Assembly: GCA_026874595.1 (NCBI GenBank)
Contig: CM049322.1
Span: 27,939,840 to 28,003,839, forward strand
Length of the DNA stretch: 64,000 bases
DNA from: Sipunculus nudus
Taxonomy: Eukaryota > Annelida > Sipuncula > Golfingiida > Sipunculidae
Direction: 5' to 3'
A model generated the notes under the pieces. That model made no database searches, was not told the DNA's origin, and saw only the letters and a list, made by a program, of their open reading frames with translations. The translations under genes were made by a program, and so were the position numbers. Below, in pieces: positions 23,416-35,455 of this stretch; the stretch's first letter is position 1, and each line of letters begins with the position of its first letter.

Positions 23416-23965
23416 CTAAGAATATTCTGCAGATATCACTATGTCAAGTGTGTAGATACTTCATTTGCATATTCTGCAGAAATCACTATGTCAAGTGTGT
23501 AGATACTTCATTTGCATATTCTGTAGATATCACTAGGTCAAGTGTGTAGATACTTCATTTGCATATTCTGTAGATATCACTATGTCAAGTGTGTAGATAC
23601 TTCATTTGCATATTCTGTAGATATCACTTTGTCAAATGTGTAGATACTTCATTTATATATTCTGTAGATATCACTAGGTCAAGTGTGTAGATACTTCATT
23701 TGCATATTCTGTATATATCACTATGTCAAGTGTGTAAATACTTCATTTGCATATTCTGTAGATATCACTATGTCAAATGTGTAGATACTTCATTTGCATA
23801 TTCTGCAGATATCACTATCTGTCAAGTGTGTAGATACTTCATTTGCATATTCTGTAGATATCACTATGTCAAGTGTGTAGATACCTCATTTGCATATTCT
23901 GCAGACATCACTATGTCAAGTGTATAGATACCTCATTTGCATATTCTGCAGATATCAGTACCGGT
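23416..23965 (+). repeat. 47-bp minisatellite with an octamer motif in most units
   Basis: Unit of about 47 bp: catttgcatattctgtagat then atcactatgtcaagtgtgta and gatactt. About 12 copies. Ten carry an intact ATTTGCAT (reverse complement of the octamer ATGCAAAT); one near 23,650 has atttatat instead. Degenerate relatives of the unit (gcagatatatc, tagatttca, cagcatatt) continue to about 24,240. Confidence 0.95.
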
Positions 23966-24240
23966 CCAGTGTAGAAGACGCTTCCTTCAGCACATGCCTA
24001 GATATAACTTTTCTTTCAAGTGTAGCAGATACTTTTCTCAGCATATTTTGTATATTTCATATTTTGTAGATTTCATTATATGTCTGGTATGACAAATAAT
24101 TCCATCAGCATCTTCAGCATATTCTACTAATATCACTGCCTGTCTACTAGAGTAGACACTTCTTTGGTATATATGCAGCAGATATATCTCCCTTTGTGTG
24201 GCAGATACTTCTTTCAACACACACTACATAATCCACATTA
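23966..24240 (+). repeat. Degenerate tail of the 47-bp array
   Basis: Weak periodic similarity to the array on its left (agtgtagcagatacttt, cagcatattttgta). Boundaries are approximate. Confidence 0.5.
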
Positions 24241-27045
24241 TCCTGGCCACTGGATTCTTTAAGCAATGATGTTTTGTCAGAGACACTCAAATACATGCAA
24301 AGGGAAATTTCCTTATCCACCACATAACATCCACTCTCCATGGCAACCCTGTAAATAAAAAAAACACAAGGTAAAAAATAACATGAAAAAAAAGTGCCTA
24401 TGTGTTTCCTGATCTTAACACAGGCACGCCATCTAATCGGCTGACTAGTGAAAGTCAATTGTCTTTACACTGATTTCATTTACTGGGAAGGAATTCTAAC
24501 AATCTGTATTACAATTTATTCCAGAATATCTCTGTATGCCATTCAAGAACAGACTTGTATCAGTCTGACATACACACACATCCCCTATCCTCGCAACTTA
24601 CTGACACAATTACACACCTAAACAAACAACACTATCAAAATGACACAAATACATACACAAACAAGCAATACCATAAAAACTACTGAAACTGACAAACAAC
24701 TTGGGGTTGCTAACGTGAAGATTATTTTATGGGTTAGACTGTATAATCAGCAAATTTTCCAATTTACACCAGTAGCCACAGAACCACATTTAATAATAAC
24801 AAGGCAGTCTTCTGGTATACTGATGGTTAGAGACCTCTGGGGACTACAAGGGAAACTAAAAGTGCATCTTAAGCCAGTATGAGAAGCAGACCCAACTATC
24901 ACAGTGTCATGTGTGTAAAACTTTATACCTAGAGAAGGACCATATAATTAATATAACTGTAGAGGCATACCAATAAAGACCTCATATCCCATGACAGTCT
25001 GAATAAGAAAGGACTGGAGGAAGGGAAGTGCTATGACACGGGTCATGGCCTGATGCACTGTGCACTCACACACACACCATCATCCCAGGTTTACATGAAC
25101 AGTTATACAAACGAGCTGGATGTTTTAAAAAATAACACATCTTAATTACAAATATTGTTTAACATTGTTCATTAAAACATGATTGTCCACTGAAATACAG
25201 GAAAATATAGGACATTATGGTATAGATGCTGGAATATATTGGAATTATCAGAGAAATATTTTCACAGGAAAATATAGAAAATATACAAGGGGTCAGTGGA
25301 AGTTGTGTACACTTCTAAAGCACATACTTTGTTTGCACATTTATTAATTATTTCTGATATGCATGAACATTTACTTATTTATGTCAGTTGTTTAAATTCT
25401 AAATTCAGTGGATGCACTGCTTTGTCAAATCTCAGTATATGTTTTGAACAAAATAAATATGAAAAGATGTTCAATAAAGTTTACTAATTGAAATTTGAGA
25501 ATGTTTATTATGCCTTAAGATAAAAAAAGACGTCTGACATCGTTTTGACACTGTTAACCATCATGCAATTCCAATTTCATGGGATTCCCGGAAATAAACT
25601 GTCGCCAGGCAACAAAAAGGGAAATACATGCTTTACCGGGAGTACCAAAACGATCGAAGTTAACTTTACAAAGGTTGAAATAAATATATAAATGTTAGAT
25701 TTTACCATTCTGGTGGACTTCTGGGGTTTTATACATATTTGATGGATAAATCTGTGAGTTTACATTACGTCACCTTTCCCTGAAGTTCACCTGATCTTAA
25801 TTAGTTCTTCATACCTGAACAGGTAGGCAATTGCAATTTACCCTTATTTGAAATCAACATGATATTTCATGTTAAATATAAAAGTATTATTTTTTTTTAT
25901 AAATTTCTTCGAACAAATCATAAATGATTTTGTCTAATTTATTTCAGGACTCCCCACCTTTAATTACTTAAATAACCTTAATCATGTTTCATTAACCTGT
26001 TTTACCTAGATCTTCCATGACAATACACCAGGTACAGGAGGATGATAATTCCCTTATTGTTCCTAAATTCTACAATGTCTTCACTGGGATATACTACAGA
26101 CATGAATACAAATATGAAAGTGTAAACCTTTTGGGTATTCACATAGATAAACAATAAGGGTAATTCAGCAGGTGTGGTTATTATAAATATGTTTTAATCA
26201 TGACAAACATTAATTCTCATCCTTCATGGTATTCATTAGGCCACTGTGAACCAAATGCAATGTTACCATTGAATGTACATACAAAATTTTGTTCCAGACC
26301 TTATTTCAATATGGTATCTTTCTTTATACAGCCCTGACTTTTGAAAACATAAAACTGTCTTTACATTTTTTTATTCAGACAAAGAAATCTTAGGCATGCC
26401 AAGTATCTGAAAAATGCATACTCCATGATTTATGGTAAGGCAAGATCAAATCTTAAATGCACTCTTTCCATTGTAAACAAGGATATAACAAAAAGGATGC
26501 ACGTTGTGCTGCTTTGCCCATCAGTGAATGAATTAGCATGAAGCCCTGTAACACTCAGATCAATAGCTCTTCCATTCAACAGGAGTGAAATAATCATGTG
26601 ACATGCCTAGACCAATCAGCAAACCAGGCCAAGTCCACACCCCATTCAGCTGAGTGACCAGGGGTCAACACAGGGTCAAAGTTCAACACATGTGGGCACT
26701 AACAAAGGCCCACCGGAGTGACCACATTTGCCACAGAAGGGATTAGATGTTTCAAGGAGGCCGTAACACTCCTGTAATAACTAGTGAGAGATGAAGTAAG
26801 AGTGAAGTACAACAATGCCAGGTGTGTATATGGGCATGTATAACTAGAGGTGGTCAAATCAGCCAGGGGCAGACAGTCACTGATGTTGGACTGTGAATAG
26901 AGAACACAGTCAGTCAGTGACCTAATTTTACTAGTACTTAGTGACTCTTCCTAACCAGAACGTGGTATACACTGTGTGTAAACGTAGACATAAGTAACAG
27001 TCTAAACTGTACATGAATGTCAGTGTTGTCCAGGTTTCACTTCAA
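24241..27045. other. Unique A+T-rich sequence
   Basis: About 2.8 kb with only short frames and no domain, tandem repeat or convincing transposon end. A weak inverted pair near 25,835 and 26,165 is discussed among the rejected items. Confidence 0.5.
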
Positions 27046-27050
27046 CATAG

Positions 27051-28078
27051 CAGGGCTAGCCCTTCCTATATGATAGTTTGCCAACTGCTAGCAATAGGGA
27101 GATCTGGCAAAACAAAATCCTCTCTGGCTAATTTGGCGAGAACCATCTTTCCAATGCCCTTAGGCATGAAAAAATAAGTTCTTTGTTTCAAATTAGTGGT
27201 ATAAAAATTTAGAGTAGATAGGTAGGGAATTTATTTTATTTTAATATTTTTTTTACCATGTGAAAACAGGCTTTTAGAAGAATATTTTAAGATTTGATTT
27301 TGCAGCTGTTGCTAAGATTAAAGTAATTCACACATAGGTTTCAAAGAAATAATCAGAAATGTATATACCAGGCCCTCCCAAGTTGTTCCACTGTCCAAAA
27401 AAGGGAGCGAGGAACCAGGTTGCAATATTACCCCCACCCTGACTATAGAAGGCCGGTACATGGCTATAAAATGACCTCCTGCATAAATATGCACACTGTA
27501 ACTGTGTTACACGTTTTTACATAATTTATCCCTAAGGCATAGAGCAAGTAACTGAATCATTACTGTGATATAATTAGCAGTAATTTAAATTATTTGTGAC
27601 TTGTCCAAGATCTATGAAGTGACCTTTTTGTGCCCCATGGCTCAAGGCTCAAACTCCCGATTAAATTCAATTTTAGACTGGCTAGGTTTTCTTGGAGTTA
27701 GTCCGGATACTAGAAACAAAGAACATTTTTTAGGCCTTACTGAATGAGCAGAACAAGAGACTATAATATTGTGAATTTATCAAGAAAGACTGGACTTCAG
27801 TTGATTTAATTATAGTGATTAAATATAACAATGTTCAATGCAAAGTCACACAGAATATTCATGAATTGCACTTTCCACACATCTTTTTAAATTCATATTT
27901 ATATTGTCATGATATGATCAATTCATGATATTTCAAATTCTGCTCAGTACAGAATATTTATGGATATTTTGCATTATTCAAAGAATAGTGCTGGCTAAAG
28001 TGTTTATAAAATGGCTAAAGAAAATTCCTATTGGCTAAAATTGTGGCTAAAGATTTTTTGAAAGCAGGGTGATCCCTG
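27051..28078 (+). mobile_element. Degenerate hAT-like element with CAGGG ends and a 5-bp duplication
   Basis: The left end cagggctagccctt and the reverse complement of the right end cagggatcaccctg are alike, and similarity continues inward (gctagcaatagg against ttagccaataggaa). CATAG stands directly outside both ends (27,046-27,050 and 28,079-28,083). CAGGG termini fit hAT. Five-base duplications are known for a hAT branch that repeat libraries call hAT5 (recalled, not searched). No transposase frame is left. The copies of the termini are quite diverged, so it is old. Confidence 0.5.
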
Positions 28079-28083
28079 CATAG

Positions 28084-28286
28084 ACCCTGTTTGTGTATAC
28101 ATATTTTTAATCTGATATATAATGGCCAACATAACTAGCAATGAACCCTGAACACAATGTTCACCAACTCCTTGTTTTGATTAGATATGTTAATCCTTTA
28201 AACCGTTAAATTAAACTCTTATTTAGGTACTCAAGGTAGAATATTGCTGAAATTTTGGTCTTTGTATATACATGAAAAATTGTGTT
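28084..28286. other. Unique sequence
   Basis: Nothing recognised. Confidence 0.4.
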
Positions 28287-28372
28287 AAACAGTTGTGTCA
28301 ATAGGGGTTGCAAACAGTTGTGTCAATAGGGGTTGCAAACAGTTGTGTTAATTGGGGGTTGCAAACAGTTGT
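28287..28372 (+). repeat. 25-bp tandem repeat, 3.4 copies
   Basis: cagttgtgtcaataggggtt plus gcaaa, repeated with one variant unit (gttaattggggg). Confidence 0.9.
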
Positions 28373-28966
28373 GTCTGTATTTAATTTCCAAATGACCAGG
28401 TGATAATAAGTAGCTGTACATGCAGGTATAATGTTACATAGAACTGGGCCTTGAAGTTGGGTCTTGATTGTGGAGCAGATGGGTTCCTTGATTTTGGATA
28501 AAAAATATTATTATGGCCAAGACATGCCCCTGATTATTATATCTATTATTATCATTATTGGCCCCCCCCCCCCCCAAGATTAGGATGATTTAGACTAATT
28601 ATGACTGAGTCCCTTTAGACTGTACGGTCTACAGCTTGTGCTAAATAACAAAACTATTTAAGGCATTTTTATTTTTTCATACTTAACAAGCCATCAGATT
28701 GATCAAAGTTCTCCAGAGAAACCGGAAACTATGCCAAAGTTACCTCATTTGTTATAAAATAAGCAATAAGATTGTCATAATGTCTGCTGAATAGGGAAGT
28801 TATATGGCAGAAAAACGATATAATGTAGTGTCTTATGTGCAGTGCCAACTGGTGGTAATATACCAGATTTGAAAAATTGGTTTTGAGATATCATTGTAAA
28901 ACAAAGAATACCCCACCTCATACCTACATCCAGGACAGGGCCCCCCCCACCCCCAACCCCCCCTAC
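28373..28966. other. Unique sequence with C-runs
   Basis: C-runs at about 28,562-28,576 and a C-rich stretch at 28,940-28,963 beside the following array. No gene. Confidence 0.5.
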
Positions 28967-30800
28967 ACCTGGATAGTTCTCAGGTTAATCATGTGATCTT
29001 GTATACCTGAATGGTTCTCCAGGTTTATCATGTGATTTTGTACACCTGGATGGTACTTCAGGTTAATCATGTGATTTTGTACACCTGAATGGTACATCAG
29101 GTTAATCATGTGATTTTGTACACCTGGATGGTACATCAGGTTAATCATGTGATTTTGTACACCTGGATGGTACATCAGGTTAATCATGTGATTTTGTACA
29201 CCTGGATGGTACATCAGGTTAATCATGTGATTTTGTACACCTGGATGGTACTTCAGGTTAATCATGTGATTTTGTACACCTGGATGGTACATCAGGTTAA
29301 TCATGTGATTTTGTACACCTGGATGGTACATCAGGTTAATCATGTGATTTTGTACACCTGGATGGTACTTCAGGTTAAACATGTGATTTTGTACACCTGG
29401 ATGGTACATCAGGTTAATCATGTGATTTTGTACACCTGGATGGCTCTCTAGGTTTATCATGTGATTTTGTACACCTGAATGGTTCTCCAAGTTTATCAGA
29501 TGCTTCTGTTTACCTGAATGGTTCTCCAGTTTAAACTTTTGATTTTATACACCTGAATGGTTCTTCATGTTAATTGTGTGATGATGTACTCCTGGATGGT
29601 TTCTTTAGGTTAATAATGTGATTTTGTACACCTGGATGGCTCTCTAGGTTTATCATGTGATTTTGTACACCTGAATGGTTCTCCAGGTTTATCAGATGCT
29701 TCTGTTTACCTGAATGGTTCTCCAGTTTAAACATTTGATTTTATACACCTGAATGGTTCTTCATGTTAATTGTGTGATTATGTACTCCTTGATGGTTTCT
29801 TCAGGTTAATTATGTGATTTTGTACACCTTGATGGTACTTCAGATTAATCGTGTGATTTTGTACGCCTGGTTGGTACTTTAGGTAAATCATGTGATTTTG
29901 CACACCTGGTTGGTTCTCTTGGTTTATTATGAGATTTTGAACACCTGAATTGTTCTCCAGGTTTATCAGATGTTTGGTACACCTGGATGGTTCTCCATGT
30001 TAATGTGATTTTGTACACCTGGATAGTTCTCAGGTTAATCATGTGATCTTGTATACCTGAATGGTTCTCCAGGTTTATCATGTGATTTTGTACACCTGGA
30101 TGGTTCACCCGGTTTATCAAGGGGTTTTTATAAACCATCAAGGTTCTTCAGGTTAATCAGGTGATCTTGTACACCTTGATGGTTCCCTAGGTTAATTATG
30201 TGATTTTGCACACCTTAATGATTCTCCATGTTAATCATGTGATTTTGAACACCTGAATGGTTATACAGGTTGACCATGTGATTTTTTACACCTGTATGGT
30301 TCTCCAGGTACATAATGTGATTTTGTACACCTGGATAGTTCTCTACGTTAATCATGTGATTTTGTACACCTAAATGGCTCTTCATGTTAATCATGTGATT
30401 TTGAACACCTGAATGGTTCTACAGGTTAACCATGTGATTTTGTACACCTGTATGGTTCTCAATGTACATCATGTGATTTTGTACAACTGGATGGTTCTCC
30501 AGGTAAATCATGTGATTTTGTACACCTAAATGGTTTTCCATGTTAATCATGTGAATTTGAACATCTGAATGGTTCTACAAGTTTTTCATGTGATTTTGTT
30601 CTCCTGAATTGTTCCCCAGGTTCATCATTAGATTTTGAACACCTTGATGGTTCTCTAGTTTTATACTGTAATTTTGTAAACCTGAATGGTTCCGAAGGTT
30701 ATGTGACTTGTGACTTGGTACACCTGAATGGTTCTCCAGGTTTATCAGATTTTTTTGGTATACCTGATTGATTCTTCATGTTAATCATGTGATACTCTAC
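28967..30800 (+). repeat. 39-bp minisatellite, about 47 copies
   Basis: Unit gtgattttgtacacctggat then ggtacatcaggttaatcat. Units at 29,040-29,440 are nearly identical and flanking units are diverged. A five-unit block (about 195 bp, marked by atcagatgcttctgtttacc) is duplicated at 29,440-29,635 and 29,637-29,832. As 39 is divisible by three, the array is open on both strands (175 codons at 28,963-29,490 minus; 120 codons at 29,089-29,451 plus). These are by-products. Confidence 0.97.
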
Positions 30801-32735
30801 ACAGAAACGGTTCTTAAAAGTTAGCCATATGATTATGAACAAGCGAGTGGTCCTACAGGCGACAATTATCTATAACACTGTGTGTTTTCTTAGCTGTGTT
30901 TCCACATCAGTCAAGGATATGGTTGAAACTAACATGATAAAATATAAGGAGTTTTTCTATTTGTATATAAGTATTTTGATGATTTACATTAGATTTGACC
31001 AGGACCAAAAAAACAGCCATCTTGACAGGATTATCGTGACAGTGGGCTGGTTGTTAGGTCAGATTTTACTGTATATGGAGCCCCATTCAGACAGGAAAGC
31101 ATAGAGGTCTGCCATAATCATTCTATAATGGTGCCCATATCGGTTTTGTATATTATTACTCATATAATAAATAACATTATTTATTTAACATATATTTACA
31201 TATATTGAGCTCAACTGGAATGTTATATGACTATATAAATATAATCATAATTATATTTATTTTACCTGTAATTACACTAAGTAAAACATGGGACCCTACC
31301 ATTTCAGCCCTATATTGACAGTACTGCAAAACATATAAACACATACAATTATTTGTAATATGTGCCCAGTATGTGCCCAGACCTCATAACTGGAAACAGG
31401 TTTAATCAACTTATAATTAGATTGGAAACCTTTAGTTAAGATCTGTTCTGGTCAAGTAAACTTGTACAATTATTAATTAAGGAGAGTGGGAGTACACAAA
31501 TAGCTATGTATTTAACAAACACTATATATTAAACTTCTGTTCATATTTACATCCTTAAAATCCTTAAATAAAGGACCACTCACCCAATCTAACAAATTAT
31601 GTTTTAGCAAAATAGTGTTGTGATGATGTCTTTGTGCTGACACAGGTCATGCCCACACACTTGGGGCCTCCTTGATCAAGGGCACTAGTACACAATACAA
31701 GGCTGTGCACACTCTTTATTTATATATACTTTATGTCCTACATGGAGGCCAGCCTGTCTGTCACCACGGTAACCGACAGCCCACTGATTCAAACCAGCAG
31801 GTCACATGGGGTTCACCAAGTTCATGTGAACTCAGTTCCCCTCAGCTTGTGCATGTTGTGGGCTGTGAATACCTTCACTTGCAGGGTGGTCAGCGGCCAC
31901 ATCATGCCACTGTCTCCACCGTGTAGCAGTGGGCCTGTTTAGTCAGGTTTTAATGTAGTTTGTGCATGTCTATATTTGGCAACCATACAAGCCACATCAC
32001 AAGGTGATGCTTTTGATGCTTAAGTGCTACATTTGTTGTGCTCTATTGCTCCACTTTGGTTTCAGCTACACACCAGGCTAACTACACAAGTGTTTCACAA
32101 ATTTTATCTGGTGTGAACTGCACCTTGAATATGAAATCTGCTTTCCAAAACAAACCATCCTATTGTTTTGCAAAAAGTCACATTGCAAGTATTGTGATGG
32201 GGATCATTATGTTTGTTGACGGTGTTATCTTAAGATTACATTCAATTTAAAGAAGACAAACATTTTCTGACAATCTGAAAATTACTCTAGTAAAAAAAAA
32301 GAGAATGGTAAATAACTACTTAATGAGAAAAATCTTAATCCATAACAAATTTAAATAAGCTAGTCACTACTGTTGGTGGAATCCAGGGTAGTAATTTTTA
32401 TCAAAATCAAATTAATGTGCTTATTATAATCCAAATGTGGCTCATTTCTGATCACTTCCCGCAGTTTTCATGCCCACTTCATGTGACTCTACCAGTGACT
32501 GAGTTAGGTTGGTTCGATTCTGATCATGATTTGTTTTATGAACCTACAGAAACTCTACTCTTATGAATCATGCACTTTGATCCTGGGATGGAAACCAAAC
32601 CATTTCCATTTTGTGTATACACATTTTCCTTTTCTCTCTTCAATTTTCATTAATCACTGCAACAATATTAATAAGCTAAGAAAAAGAGAAAAATAATCAA
32701 ACTTTTTTAGTGTATTACTGTTCAATTACCCCGTG
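30801..32735. other. Unique A+T-rich sequence
   Basis: Frames of 60-90 codons occur (for example 30,829-31,104 and 31,672-31,926 plus) without domains or supportive context. Confidence 0.45.
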
Positions 32736-32775
32736 CCCCCCCCCCCCCCCCCCAAAAAAAAAAAAAAAAAAAAAA
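32736..32775 (+). repeat. C18-A22 homopolymer junction
   Basis: Eighteen C directly followed by about 22 A. Run lengths may be unreliable in an assembly. Confidence 0.9.
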
Positions 32776-33056
32776 CTGGTACAATTAAGTGTATCCCTAC
32801 TCTGAAGGAGATTTCCATTCCAGAAATTTCTTCTATAAAAGGGGCCTATGATGGTGACCTCTCTGTACTGAAATCTTTGATTGGGTACCCCCAGCTGACG
32901 CCAGCCAGGCATGGTGGGTAAAGGTCAATCTGCACTGACAAGAGGGTTTGGCCCCCAGCAGCTGTTCACCAATCCCCTCACCCCTCCCCTCCTGGCCTTA
33001 TTGCACCCAGTCTTAACATGCCATCAGACCTAAGGAGTCTAGTTATTCTGCAGGAT
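32776..33056. other. Unique sequence
   Basis: Slightly G+C-richer. Nothing recognised. Confidence 0.4.
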
Positions 33057-35272
33057 CATCAAACCAGTCACACCCACCACCCACTTCTCTATAGATACCC
33101 CAGAACTCATCTAGACAACCTGTAGATAGGCAAACCAGGCACACCCAACACCCACTTCTCTACAGATACCCCAGAAATCATCTAGACAACCTGAAGATAG
33201 TCAAACCAGGCACACCCACCACCCACTCTCTATAGATACCCTAGAACTCATCTAGACAACCTGTAGATAGTCAAACCAGGCACACCCAACACCCACTTCT
33301 CTACAGATACCCTAGAACTCATCTAGACAACCTGTAGATAGTCAAACCAGGCACACCCACCACCCACTTCTCTACAGATACCCAAGAACTCATCTAGACA
33401 ACCTGTAGATAGTCAAACCAGGCACACCCACCACCCACTTCTCTACAGATACCCAAGAACTCATCTAGACAACCTGTAGATGGTCAAACCAGGCACACCC
33501 ACCACCCACTTCTCTATAGATACTTCAGAACTCATCTAGACAACCCGTAGATAGTCAAACCAGGCACACCCAACACCCACTTCTCTACAGATACCCAAGA
33601 ACTCATCTAGACAACCTGTAGATAGTCAAACCAGGCACACCCAACACCCACTTCTCTATAGATACTCCAGAACTCATCTAGACAACCCGTAGATAGTCAA
33701 ACCAGGCACACCCACCACCCACTTCTCTATAGATACTCCAGAACTCATCTAGACAACCTGTATATAGATAGGCAAACCAGGCACACCCAACACCCACATC
33801 TCTACAGATACGCAAGAACTCATCTAGACAACCTGTAGATAGTCAAACCAGGCACACCCACCACCCACTTCTCTATAGATACTCCAGAACTCATCTAGAC
33901 AACCCGTAGATAGTCAAACCAGGCACACCCACCACCCACTTCTCTATAGATACCCCAGAACTCATCTAGACAACCTGTAGATAGTCAAACCTGGCACACC
34001 CAACACCCACTTCTCTATAGATACCCCAGAACTCATCTAGACAACCCATAGATAGTCAAACCAGGCACACCCACCACCCACTTCTCTATAGATACCCTAG
34101 AACTCATCTAGACAACCTGTAGATAGTCAAACCTGGCACACCCAACACCCTCTTCTCTATAGATACCCCAGAACTCATCCAGACAACCTGTAGATAGTCA
34201 AACCAGTCACACCCAACACCCACTTCTCTATAGATACCCCAGAACTCATCTAGACAACCTGTAGATAGTCAAACCTGGCACACCCAACACCCACTTCTCT
34301 ATAGATACTCCAGAACTCATCTAGACAACCTGTAGATAGGCAAACCAGGCCCACCCAACACCCACTTCTCTATAGATACTCCAGAACTCATCTAGACAAC
34401 CTGTAGATAGGCAAACCAGGCACACCCAACACCCACTTCTCTACTGATTCCCCAGAACTCATCTAGACAACCTGTAGATAGTCAAACTAGGCACACCCAA
34501 CACCCACCTCTCTATAGATACCCCAGAACTCATCTAGACAACCTGTAGATAGGCAAACCAGGCCCACCCAACACCCACTTCTCTATAGATACTCCAGAAC
34601 TCATCTAGACAACCTGTAGATAGTCAAACCAGGCACACCCAACACCCACTTCTCTATAGATACTCCAGAACTCATCTAGACAACCTGTAGATAGGCAAAC
34701 AAGGCCCACCCAACACCCACTTCTCTATAGATACTCCAGAACTCATCTAGACAACCTGTAGATAGTCAAACCAGGCACACCCAACACCCACCTCTCTATA
34801 GATACCCCAGAACTCATCTAGACAACCTGTAGATAGGCAAACCAGGCCCACCCAACACCCACTTCTCTATAGATACTCCAAAACTCATCTAGACAACCTG
34901 TAGATAGGCAAACCAGGCCCACCCAACACCCACTTCTCTATAGATACTCCAGAACTCATCTAGACAACCTGTAGATAGGCAAACCAGGCCCACCCAACAC
35001 CCACTTCTCTATAGATACTCCAGAACTCATCTAGACAACCTGTAGATAGGCAAACCAGGCACACCCAACACCCACCTCTATAGATACCCCAGAACTCATC
35101 TAGACAACCTGTAGATAGTCAAACCAGGCACACCCAACACCCACCTCTCTATAGATACCCCAGAACTCATCTAGACAACCCGTAGATAGTCAAACCAGGC
35201 ACACCCACCACCCACTTCTCTATAGATACCCCAGAACTCATCTAGACAACCTGTAGATAGTCAAACCAGGCT
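33057..35272 (+). repeat. 71-bp minisatellite, about 31 copies
   Basis: tagatagtcaaaccaggcac recurs with a 71-bp period (for example 33,264 and 33,335). Two main unit types alternate: tagatagtcaaaccaggcac and tagataggcaaaccaggccc. Units are mostly over 90% alike by eye. Confidence 0.97.
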
Positions 35273-35455
35273 CACCGTGCACTGTATTGTCACCTGTAAC
35301 ATTTTTTCCGTTAGTTTCATATTCTATCTTTCTAAATATAAGTATGTGTTACAGTAAGTGCCAATATTTTTAAAGTATCTTCACAATACATCTGAAAGAT
35401 CACCATTCAAATTTTGTTTAAACCTGCACATATTAGGTTAAAAAGCTCTTTGTAT
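35273..35455. other. Unique spacer
   Basis: Nothing recognised between two large arrays. Confidence 0.4.

Noticed and set aside
25830-26170. MITE with ATTACCCTTATT-like inverted ends
   Set aside because: The arms (about 12 bp) need an indel to match and no target duplication flanks them; a chance pairing in A+T-rich DNA is likely.
28963-29490. 175-codon minus-strand frame (HPGVQNHMINL repeats)
   Set aside because: By-product of the 39-bp array; the opposite strand is open as well.
28967-30800. CRISPR-like array
   Set aside because: The whole unit is repeated with no unique spacers, and the DNA is eukaryotic.
32430-32525. tRNA gene or tRNA-derived SINE (ggttcgattc resembles a B box at 32,511-32,520)
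   Set aside because: No A box at the right distance and the flanks do not fold into a cloverleaf by eye.
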